From: an uncultured Bacteroidales bacterium
GTDB taxonomy: Bacteria > Bacteroidota > Bacteroidia > Bacteroidales > Muribaculaceae
Direction of reading: 5' to 3'
DNA: 41,723 bases
NCBI GenBank assembly: GCA_947072905.1
Contig: CAMTKF010000021.1
Location: 1 to 41,723, forward strand
In this document: one piece after another, positions 27,257-33,997 of the stretch
How the letters are laid out: each line of letters starts with the position of its first letter
How positions within the stretch are numbered: the stretch's first letter is position 1
The notes under the pieces: model-generated
Databases searched by the model: none
What the model was told of the DNA's origin: nothing
Seen by the model: the letters and a program-made list of their open reading frames with translations, nothing else
Made by a program: the position numbers and the translations under genes

Positions 27257-28393
27257 ATGAAAAAGACTTTACTTCTGCTTGCTGCCACCGCTGCTGTATT
27301 TGGTGCCCAAGCGCAAGAACCTTTGCAACAGACTAATTTTGGATCAAACTGGTCGTTAGGACTTGATGGAGGTGTTGTTACTCCCATGTCGCACAGCGCA
27401 TTCTTCGGTTCGATGCGTCCCGTAGTGGGTATGCACCTGCATAAACAGATTTCACCCGTCTTCGGACTTGGTGTAGAGGGGCAGTTTGGAATCAACACAT
27501 CAAGTTGGAAAAACAGGGTTCACAGCTCTACCGCTTTCGATAATTCATACGTCGGAGCATACGGTACAGTAAACCTCTTTAACCTCTTCGGCGGTTACAA
27601 GTGTGGCGGACGTCCGTTTGACATTGATGTAGTAGCCGGTGCCGGCTGGGGTCATGATTATGTAAACTCAGGCAATGGCAAGGACTGGAACTACTTCGCA
27701 ACCAAGGTTGGTATGAACTTCAACTTCAACGTAAGCAACCACGTAACCCTGGCCCTCAAACCTGCCATCACATGGGATATGAGCGATGCCGGCATCGACC
27801 AGACCTCGGCCGGATACAGCCGCAACAAAGCAGTATTCTCGGTACAGGCCGGTGTGACATATAAGTTCGGCGACGGCTTCCAGTGCGTACAGCCCTACGA
27901 TCAGGCCGAAGTTGATGCCCTCAACGCACGTATCAACGCCCTGCGCGCCGAGGCCAACGAGTCGCAGGCACAGGCCGATGCAAACGCTGCCAAGATTGCA
28001 GAACTGCAGGCTGCCCTCACCGCCGCTCAGAACCGTCCCGCACAGGTAATCAAGGAAACCAGCACCAACCTCGAGAGCGTACGCTTCGTATTCTTCAAGA
28101 TCGGTTCTTCGGTTATCACCGCCGACCAGATGCCTAACGTAGTGATGATTGCCGACTACATGAAGAAGAATCCCAAGTCTAAAGTAGTCATCAAGGGTTA
28201 TGCCTCACAGGACGGTAACCTCGACTTCAACATCAAGCTCGCCCAGAAACGTGCCGAATCTGTAAAGAACGCACTTGTGAAGAAGTACGGCATCTCAGCC
28301 GACCGCATCCAGGCCGAAGGTCAAGGTATCGGACACATGTTCAAGGAAGAATCTTGGAACCGCGTATCAATCTGCACACTCGACGATAAGTAA
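27257..28393 (+). CDS. OmpA family outer membrane protein
   Basis: The protein has 378 residues. A signal peptide (cleavage after AQAQ, about residue 21) precedes an eight-strand-like beta-barrel domain (22-212). A heptad-rich, Ala/Gln/Glu-rich segment (about 215-265, ARINALRAEANESQ) is probably a coiled-coil linker. The C-terminal OmpA/MotB domain (about 275-378) shows VRFVFFKIGSSVI, YASQDGNLDFNIKLAQKRAE and an ending WNRVSICTLDDK. It anchors the outer membrane to peptidoglycan. I find no consensus promoter box in 27147-27256. Confidence 0.92.
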   Translation: MKKTLLLLAATAAVFGAQAQEPLQQTNFGSNWSLGLDGGVVTPMSHSAFFGSMRPVVGMHLHKQISPVFGLGVEGQFGINTSSWKNRVHSSTAFDNSYVGAYGTVNLFNLFGGYKCGGRPFDIDVVAGAGWGHDYVNSGNGKDWNYFATKVGMNFNFNVSNHVTLALKPAITWDMSDAGIDQTSAGYSRNKAVFSVQAGVTYKFGDGFQCVQPYDQAEVDALNARINALRAEANESQAQADANAAKIAELQAALTAAQNRPAQVIKETSTNLESVRFVFFKIGSSVITADQMPNVVMIADYMKKNPKSKVVIKGYASQDGNLDFNIKLAQKRAESVKNALVKKYGISADRIQAEGQGIGHMFKEESWNRVSICTLDDK

Positions 28394-28414
28394 TACACCA
28401 TAACACTCAACCCT

Positions 28415-28447
28415 AAAAAAAGCGTCCCGCCCCGGGGCGCTTTTTTT
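28415..28447 (+). terminator. Terminator of the OmpA-type gene
   Basis: AAAAAAAGCG (28415-28424) pairs with CGCTTTTTTT (28438-28447), extended by GC pairs inside (CCCG/CGGG). Confidence 0.85.
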
Positions 28448-28518
28448 GGTTGATAGAGTATAGTAAAGTGTGAATATCATTATGAAAACCTGCTCATCAA
28501 CAAAAATCGAATTTCTGC

Positions 28519-28735
28519 AACCATAGTGTCATCCGCAGGATACAGCATAGGTGGCTGTGGTTATAACCACACCATCATATTACCAATACTTTATGATACA
28601 TCTGTTCCCGTCAATATGGCTTCCGCAAGGAAGCCTGCCACACCGTAACCCGGCATGCACGACCGTAGGGAGGGCATGCCGGGCAGGTAATACGCCAAAG
28701 GTTGGCATCCGCCAGGATGCGGTATATGAGTCCGG
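28519..28735. repeat. Dispersed palindromic repeat, cluster C (one core)
   Basis: One core in reverse orientation: CCCGGCATGC (28649-28658) and GCATGCCGGG (28674-28683) form a perfect 10-bp stem with a 15-base loop. It is flanked by GGCTTCC/GGAAGCC (28618-28624, 28629-28635) and GCATCC/GGATGC (28705-28710, 28715-28720). It lies between the OmpA-type gene and the promoter of the peptide cluster. Confidence 0.85.
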
Positions 28736-28785
28736 ACACATATATACCGAAAACTTTGCATAAAACACAAAAAAATTCACAAATA

Positions 28786-28817
28786 TTTGTAGATTAAAAA
28801 AATAATGTATAAATTTG
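28786..28817 (+). promoter_or_regulatory. Promoter of the CXXX peptide / Tat operon
   Basis: TTTG (28786-28789) and TAAATTTG (28810-28817) are 20 bases apart, an exact match to the Bacteroidetes consensus. The first downstream gene begins at 29202, giving a leader of about 380 bases. Confidence 0.75.
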
Positions 28818-28823
28818 CCGAAG

Positions 28824-29201
28824 TTAACGCTTACCGAAGCCGACCAAGGGATAAGGGAGCGGGACACATTTACAGGCTTGCCGGAGGGCAGCCAATACAT
28901 AATTAAAAAGCGTTTATCTACGCTTATTCTTGACCCATAGGAATCTCGCAAATTCTCTAATCATAGTCAAGAATGTAGCAACGGTAGATGTCTTTCGGGT
29001 ATGATACTCTATCGGAGGTTGCTTTGTGCGATCTCTGTTCAACATATCATACAGCGTGAGGCTTCGGCGTTGCTCTTTCTACTATGATGGGCAATGCGAG
29101 AGCCTCTATGGGTGGATTGAGCAACTGATACAGGCTTTCACGCTTTTTTTATATACCAATCAGTCCAATCCGGAAAGCCTATAGGACATGATGGTGAAAT
29201 C
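28824..29201 (+). promoter_or_regulatory. Long leader with several hairpins upstream of the peptide gene
   Basis: The roughly 380 bases hold no convincing gene. A 40-codon open stretch at 28815-28939 lacks a usable start. Inverted repeats are ATTCTTGAC/GTCAAGAAT (28926-28934, 28966-28974), AGCAAC/GTTGCT (28977-28982, 29018-29023), and a two-part stem GAGGCT/AGCCTC (29058-29063, 29101-29106) enclosing GCGTTGC/GCAATGC (29067-29073, 29091-29097). A T-run lies at about 29143-29149. It could be a regulatory leader or a separate small RNA; I recognise no known riboswitch class. Confidence 0.4.
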
Positions 29202-29483
29202 ATGAAACTAAACAAGAATGAAGAACTCCAATCTCGACGCGAGTTCTTTAAAAGAGCAGCCAAAGGCGCTCTTCCCATTCTGGGTGCAATTGCATTGGCA
29301 AATATGCCTATTATAGCCAATGCCGGTGAATCTGCAATGGGCTGTAGCAAGGGGTGTTATACCGGTTGCAGCAATACATGTAAAGGCGGCTGCAGCTATG
29401 GCTGCGGCTCAACATGTAGCGGAAAGTGTATTGGTTCTTGCAATGCGACGTGTATGAACTCGTGTTACAAGGGTGCAAAATAA
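29202..29483 (+). CDS. CXXX-repeat peptide precursor with twin-arginine signal
   Basis: The product has 93 residues. Residues 11-17 (SRREFFK) match the Tat motif S-R-R-x-F-L-K almost exactly. A hydrophobic region (AALPILG-like, 22-38) and the signal-peptidase site ANA/GES at 39-44 follow. The predicted mature part has cysteines at 48, 52, 56, 60, 64, 68, 72, 76, 80, 84 and 88, so 11 cysteines exactly every fourth residue, with Gly, Ser, Thr, Asn and Lys between. This is the CXXX-repeat type of radical SAM target. It is probably modified in the cytoplasm and exported by Tat, with the signal acting as leader. The start ATG is the only sensible one. Mature structure and activity are unknown. Confidence 0.88.
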   Translation: MKLNKNEELQSRREFFKRAAKGALPILGAIALANMPIIANAGESAMGCSKGCYTGCSNTCKGGCSYGCGSTCSGKCIGSCNATCMNSCYKGAK

Positions 29484-29508
29484 TCTATTTAGTATCCACA
29501 TCGTTTCA

Positions 29509-29545
29509 AAATATTGGAGTATATGATATCTATGCTCCAATATTT
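29509..29545 (+). promoter_or_regulatory. Hairpin between precursor and maturase genes
   Basis: AAATATTGGAG (29509-29519) pairs perfectly with CTCCAATATTT (29535-29545), 15-base loop, no strong T-run. It lies in the only large gap (138 bases) of the operon. It may protect or partly end the precursor message so that more peptide than enzyme is made. Confidence 0.6.
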
Positions 29546-29621
29546 AGCCTATTGTTATTAAAAGATTATATTTACACAGTTATCCAATATAACAATCCAA
29601 CAACAGTAACTCATCTTACAA

Positions 29622-30842
29622 ATGGAAGAATATAAAGAAATCGCGCGTAGTTGGGAAGAAAATGTAGCGAGGAACATAACATTCATCGTTACAAAAGATT
29701 GTCAACTTGCATGTAAATATTGTTATCTTGTAGGAAAGAACGAGACCGAAAGAATGCCGTGGCCTATTGCAAAAAAGGCAATTGACTATATCTTAAAGCA
29801 TGAATCAGAATATTCCGAGAAGTCTGTAATATGGGACTTTATCGGAGGCGAACCATTTTTAGAGATTGATCTTATTGACAGAATATGCGACTATTTGAAA
29901 ACCGAGATGTTTAGACTTAATCATCATTGGTTTAATTCATATAGATTTAGCTTTTCAACCAATGGAATTAATTATGATTCCGAAAAGGTTCAAAAGTTTA
30001 TTGCAAAAAACAAAAATCATCTATCAATTGGAATAACTATTGATGGAACGAAAGCAAAACACGATTTAAATCGAATATGGAAGGGTATAACGCCTGAAAA
30101 AGGTAGTTATGAAGAAGTTGTTAAAAACATTCCATTATGGCTTGAACAGTTCCCTTTTTCTGGTACAAAAGTAACGATCAGTTCAGAAGACATCAAATAT
30201 ATAACAGAAAGTGTTAAACACCTATATGAGTTAGGAATCCATGAAGTAAACATCAATGTGGTATATGAGGATGTTTGGAAAACAGGAGATGATGAGCTAT
30301 TCGAAAATCAGCTAATAGAATTGGCTGATTGGATAATAGACAATGAATATTACAAAGAATATTCATGTTCATTCTTTAGCGAAAAGATTGGTAAGCCGTT
30401 AGATTCTGTTTTAGATAACGGCAATTGGTGTGGTGCCGGAAAAATGCTTGCTATAGATGCCCATGGCAATTTCTATCCTTGTACTCGCTTTGCGTCCTAT
30501 TCTTTACGATCAAAAAAGCCAATAATTATTGGTAACGTTTATGATGGTATTGATAAAAACAAGCTTCGTCCATTTCTTACTTTGGATCGTACGACACAAA
30601 GTCCACGTAAATGCATAGATTGTGAAGTTGCAAGTGGTTGCGCTTGGTGTCAAGGCGAGAACTATGATGCAGCTGATACAGATACGATATACCAGCGCTC
30701 AACCGCAATCTGCAAAATGCATAAAGCTCGTGTTCGTGCCAATAATTATTATTGGAACAAGTTATTCAATAAGTTAGAACAAGAGGGACTTCGCGAGCAG
30801 TACGAGAAAAACAAAAAATCAAACCACATAGAACCTTGTTAA
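29622..30842 (+). CDS. Radical SAM/SPASM peptide maturase, CXXX-repeat target type
   Basis: The protein has 406 residues. The radical SAM cluster is Cys27-x3-Cys31-x2-Cys34 (CQLACKYC), followed by the GGEPF motif (FIGGEPFLEI) that binds S-adenosylmethionine and by SIGITIDGT. A C-terminal SPASM domain holds seven cysteines: 270, 287, 331, 334, 340, 343 and 364. These would bind two auxiliary iron-sulfur clusters. Enzymes with this layout make thioether or carbon links in peptides. Its position next to a cysteine-repeat peptide points to that substrate. No peptide-recognition (RRE) domain is obvious. The next gene starts two bases after the stop, if its ATG is used. Confidence 0.9.
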   Translation: MEEYKEIARSWEENVARNITFIVTKDCQLACKYCYLVGKNETERMPWPIAKKAIDYILKHESEYSEKSVIWDFIGGEPFLEIDLIDRICDYLKTEMFRLNHHWFNSYRFSFSTNGINYDSEKVQKFIAKNKNHLSIGITIDGTKAKHDLNRIWKGITPEKGSYEEVVKNIPLWLEQFPFSGTKVTISSEDIKYITESVKHLYELGIHEVNINVVYEDVWKTGDDELFENQLIELADWIIDNEYYKEYSCSFFSEKIGKPLDSVLDNGNWCGAGKMLAIDAHGNFYPCTRFASYSLRSKKPIIIGNVYDGIDKNKLRPFLTLDRTTQSPRKCIDCEVASGCAWCQGENYDAADTDTIYQRSTAICKMHKARVRANNYYWNKLFNKLEQEGLREQYEKNKKSNHIEPC

Positions 30843-30844
30843 CC

Positions 30845-31807
30845 ATGTTGAAATATCTTATTGTTCAACTTGATGATACTTCGGTTTCCTTTTGTCATTA
30901 CAACAATGATAAAACAGAGCCGTGTCTGATAGACTTGGATGTTCTTAAAAAAGTTCTCTTTTGGTCGATGAAAGAGAACCTTATCGTGCAGTTCCTATAT
31001 CCTGACTATCAATTGCCAACCGATTACACGACAGTAATTTCCGGCATAGATCATGCAGATATCGTTTCTTCAACCTGCGAAGACGAAGAGCTGCTTAAAG
31101 AATCTGAGGTAGTCATTTTTGACACATGGGCTGCTATTAACTATTTCCCATTCTCCCAGAATCAAGCTTATGTAATCCGGACTTCATTTGCTGATCTATT
31201 CTCTAATGGAGCGTTCCTTAACACTATCCTCCCTAAAGTTTCAAGACTCAATGTCGTGATAACTGACATGCAGAGTTTTAATTCTGAGGTAGAAAAACAA
31301 TATTCACTATTCTTGGACAATTTTAATGAAAAAATTTACCAAGAATATAAGAATAATCACAGCGTGCAAGTCAACATCTTGACCGATAGAATGATGTTGG
31401 ATTCGATGAATAATTGCAACGCCGGTGTAGAAAGCATTACTCTTGCTCCCAATGGGAAATTCTACGTTTGCCCGGGATTCTACACAGACAATCTTGCTGA
31501 GATTGGAGATGTTGAAACTGGATTAGACATAAAGAATCCTCAGTTGTATAAATTGGATTATGCTCCAATTTGCAAAATTTGCGATGCGTGGCATTGCAAA
31601 CGATGTGTTTGGCTAAACAAGAAAACAACGATGGAAGTTAATACCCCAAGCAGGGAACAATGTGTCATTTCTCATATTGAGCGTAATGCGTCACGAAAGT
31701 TACTTTCCCAAATTCGTAAAATAGGGACATTCCGGCTCGATAATGAAATTCCGGCCATTGATTATCTTGATCCTTTTGAAAATATCATTAATAAACAATA
31801 TATATGA
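30845..31807 (+). CDS. CXXX-repeat peptide maturase partner with SPASM-like C-terminus
   Basis: The protein has about 320 residues from the ATG at 30845; a TTG at 30836 would add three. It has no CxxxCxxC near its N-terminus, so it is not itself an active radical SAM enzyme. The C-terminal part looks like a SPASM domain: Cys191 (NNCNAGVESITLAPNGKFYVC), Cys209, then Cys243, 246, 251 and 254 (CKICDAWHCKRC). This agrees with the family named CXXX repeat peptide maturase, which co-occurs with the radical SAM enzyme. A role as substrate-binding or electron-transfer partner is inferred. It overlaps the next gene by four bases. Confidence 0.8.
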   Translation: MLKYLIVQLDDTSVSFCHYNNDKTEPCLIDLDVLKKVLFWSMKENLIVQFLYPDYQLPTDYTTVISGIDHADIVSSTCEDEELLKESEVVIFDTWAAINYFPFSQNQAYVIRTSFADLFSNGAFLNTILPKVSRLNVVITDMQSFNSEVEKQYSLFLDNFNEKIYQEYKNNHSVQVNILTDRMMLDSMNNCNAGVESITLAPNGKFYVCPGFYTDNLAEIGDVETGLDIKNPQLYKLDYAPICKICDAWHCKRCVWLNKKTTMEVNTPSREQCVISHIERNASRKLLSQIRKIGTFRLDNEIPAIDYLDPFENIINKQYI

Positions 31808-32238
31808 TAAGATACCTTGCGACACTTGTTTTGGTTATTATATCACTAAGTGCTTATAGCCAAGCTCCTACAGGGATGTACGGTGAATACAAATATTCAT
31901 ATACAATAGAATCCAATGGAGACATAATCGAGCGCACTACGTTCCCTCGTATTCGACCAGTAGTTTTTACTGCAAACTTTGGATTTGTCCAATCTACAGC
32001 AAAATATAATTATATGGGGATTGGAGGGGAATGGTTTCCATCTACAGACTTCGCTTGGGCTGGTTTTCAAAATGGATGGTATGTTTATACTTATCGCTTG
32101 GGTACACAATATGGATATTTCTTAATTTCAAAAGATTATAACACTGTACGAATTCAAGAGTCATTTTTTAACGGAATGACCGATGTATATACCCGTTGTG
32201 ATCCAAATGAAGAAATGAACAACGCTCCAACTTATTAA
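31804..32238 (+). CDS. Secreted small protein of unknown function in the CXXX cluster
   Basis: The product has 144 residues. Residues 1-20 are a Sec-type signal peptide (MIRYLATLVLVIISLSAYSQ). The mature part is rich in Tyr, Phe, Trp and Gly (YGEYKYSYTI, NGWYVYTYRLGTQYGYF), suggesting a small beta-sheet domain. I recognise no family. It overlaps the preceding gene (ATGA), and the next starts five bases later, so it is part of the operon. It has one cysteine, near the end. It could bind or protect the exported peptide in the periplasm; that is speculation. Confidence 0.75.
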   Translation: MIRYLATLVLVIISLSAYSQAPTGMYGEYKYSYTIESNGDIIERTTFPRIRPVVFTANFGFVQSTAKYNYMGIGGEWFPSTDFAWAGFQNGWYVYTYRLGTQYGYFLISKDYNTVRIQESFFNGMTDVYTRCDPNEEMNNAPTY

Positions 32239-32243
32239 TAACT

Positions 32244-32516
32244 ATGAATAAAATAATCGGAACTGTAACAGAACAGGAGCGAGATGAGATTCAGGCTCTT
32301 TTCGAAAGAATAAATGGCCTGAACGAACTCGCCAAAATACTTACTGCTGATAATAACGAGTTGTACGAACGTCTCGTTAAAGATCTGTCAGAAACTACTG
32401 CCAAATTCCAAAACTGGTGGAATACAATGTCAAGCAAGTACAGCTGGGAAAGTGCTGAAGATGGAAATTGGGAAATCAATTTCGAAACTTGCGAAATCTA
32501 TTTAGTTACACCGTAA
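32244..32516 (+). CDS. CXXX-repeat peptide modification system accessory protein
   Basis: The product has 90 residues, cytoplasmic, with a helical N-terminal two thirds ([20 protein letters not shown], then [18 protein letters not shown]) and a Trp-rich end ([20 protein letters not shown]). It resembles the small CXXX-repeat peptide modification system protein known from similar clusters, whose function is not known. A precursor-binding role would make sense because the maturase has no visible recognition domain. Its stop shares one base with the tatA start (TAATG). Confidence 0.75.
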   Translation: MNKIIGTVTEQERDEIQALFERINGLNELAKILTADNNELYERLVKDLSETTAKFQNWWNTMSSKYSWESAEDGNWEINFETCEIYLVTP

Positions 32517-32761
32517 TGATACCGTGCATGATTGGCGCTACTGAGATAATTCTCATAAGCGCAGTGATCCTACTTATTTTTGGAGGTAAAAAACTCCCCG
32601 AACTCATGAAAGGCATGGGCAAAGGCGTAAAAAGCTTTAAAGAAGGGATGAATGAACCAACAGAAGAGGAAATGAACCGTAGGGTCGAGGAAGAAATACA
32701 AAGACGTGTTGATAAACAACTGAACAATCAGCCGGAACAAAATAGAAGTGATAATGAGTGA
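32516..32761 (+). CDS. tatA: Twin-arginine translocase subunit TatA
   Basis: The product has 81 residues. The start [15 protein letters not shown] leads into a single membrane helix ([14 protein letters not shown]). The amphipathic helix with the signature [20 protein letters not shown] follows, and then a charged tail ([15 protein letters not shown]). A longer frame from 32468 overlaps the upstream gene; the ATG at 32516 is the likely start. It overlaps tatC by eight bases. There is no TatB-like second protein, the usual state in Bacteroidetes. Confidence 0.93.
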   Translation: MIPCMIGATEIILISAVILLIFGGKKLPELMKGMGKGVKSFKEGMNEPTEEEMNRRVEEEIQRRVDKQLNNQPEQNRSDNE

Positions 32762-33548
32762 GCCGGCTGAAAATAGCGGACTTTTATCGTTTGGAGAGCA
32801 TCTTGATGTTTTGCGCAAGATGCTCTTCAGAATGCTGATGGTCGTTCTTGCCATCAGTTGTGTCATATTTTGTTTCAAATCAGAAACGTTCTCTATAATC
32901 CTGGCTCCCCATAAGTCAAATTTCGTAACATTCAGTCTTATAGAGAATTTATTAAATTCAAATGGGATAGACTTCCATTTTACAGAATATAATATTCCTC
33001 TGATAAATACCGAACTCTCTTCTCAATTCATGACACATATCACAATGTCATGTATATTAGCCCTTTTGCTTGCATCTCCTTACATATTATTTGAACTATT
33101 CCGCTTCATAGCACCTGCATTGTACGAAAATGAAAAGAAATATTCTTATGTGGTAGCAGGTATCATATATGTGTTATTCTTCATGGGGCTGTTGATGAGT
33201 TATTTCGTGCTTTTTCCCATCTCATTCCAATTTCTTGCCACTTATCAGGTTGATGAAGAAATTGTGAATACAATCACACTCGATTCGTACATTACTACTT
33301 TTACAACTTTGGCTTTTATGATGGGGGTTGTATTTCAGTTGCCTGTAATAACATTCGTTTTGGGTAAGATGGGATTTATTGATGCAGAAATGCTAAGACG
33401 ATACCGACCCTACGCGCTTATAATAATCATGATCACAGCCGCTGTGATAACACCTCCCGACATTTTCACCCTCGTATTAGTCACAATTCCGATTTATGGG
33501 CTGTACGAACTGAGTATATTGGTTCTTAAAAAATGGGCAAAAAGCTAA
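32754..33548 (+). CDS. tatC: Twin-arginine translocase subunit TatC
   Basis: The product has 264 residues with six predicted membrane helices. The N-terminal motif [14 protein letters not shown] matches the F-x-x-H-L-x-E-L-R element that reads the twin-arginine signal, with V in place of the usual second [13 protein letters not shown] and [13 protein letters not shown] are conserved regions. A GTG at 32748 would add two residues; the ATG at 32754 is preferred. It ends the operon. TatC recognises signals like that of the peptide at 29202. Confidence 0.93.
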   Translation: MSEPAENSGLLSFGEHLDVLRKMLFRMLMVVLAISCVIFCFKSETFSIILAPHKSNFVTFSLIENLLNSNGIDFHFTEYNIPLINTELSSQFMTHITMSCILALLLASPYILFELFRFIAPALYENEKKYSYVVAGIIYVLFFMGLLMSYFVLFPISFQFLATYQVDEEIVNTITLDSYITTFTTLAFMMGVVFQLPVITFVLGKMGFIDAEMLRRYRPYALIIIMITAAVITPPDIFTLVLVTIPIYGLYELSILVLKKWAKS

Positions 33549-33589
33549 TCACTCTCATTTTTTTGCGATAATGCCCGGCCAGTGAGTAA

Positions 33590-33900
33590 CCACGGTTACC
33601 TATGCTGCATCCTGCGGATGCCACTATTGGGGGCGTGCCTGTCCGGGCATGCCCTCGCTGCGCTCGTGCATACCGGGTTACGGTGTGACAGACATCCTCA
33701 GCGGATGTCATATTTTTGGATGCCGATGTGTCCGGACTTATATGCCGCATCCTTGTCGGATGCCAACTGCCTGCCCGGCATGCCCTCCCTACGGTCGTGC
33801 ATACCGGGTTACGGTGTGACAGACATCCTCAGCGGATGTCATATTCTTGGATGCCGATATATCCGGACTCTTATGCCACAGGATGCAGCATAGGCTGCTG
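33590..33900. repeat. Dispersed palindromic repeat, cluster D (two cores in direct repeat)
   Basis: Two forward copies, 33646-33738 and 33777-33869, are about 93 bases each with a period of 131 and differ at few positions. Each has the core GCATGCCCTC..CGTGCATACCGGG, then GACATCC/GGATGTC, then TTGGATGCCGAT. GCATCC/GGATGC hairpins precede each copy (33608, 33748). It lies between the convergent tatC and tricorn-type peptidase genes. Confidence 0.88.
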
Positions 33901-33933
33901 AGCTTACCGTCTCTGTCTGCTGACTTATTACAT

Positions 33934-33970
33934 AAAAAGCTGTGCCAATGGATTTTGGCACAGCTTTTTT
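33934..33970 (-). terminator. Terminator at the end of the tsaD-nfnAB-peptidase operon
   Basis: AAAAAGCTGTGCCAA (33934-33948) pairs perfectly with TTGGCACAGCTTTTT (33955-33969). It has A and T runs at both ends, so it can also stop transcription from the plus strand. Confidence 0.85.
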
Positions 33971-33997
33971 CGCTATAGGTGAATAATCAGTGGTAGA

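Noticed and set aside
28806-28939. Short coding sequence in the peptide-cluster leader
   Set aside because: The 33-codon frame from 28806 begins inside the promoter box, and the 40-codon frame beside it lacks a usable start. Neither resembles a known protein.
29551-29574. Second promoter just before the radical SAM gene
   Set aside because: TATATTTA is close to the -7 box, but the nearest -33-like ATTG is only 12 bases away.
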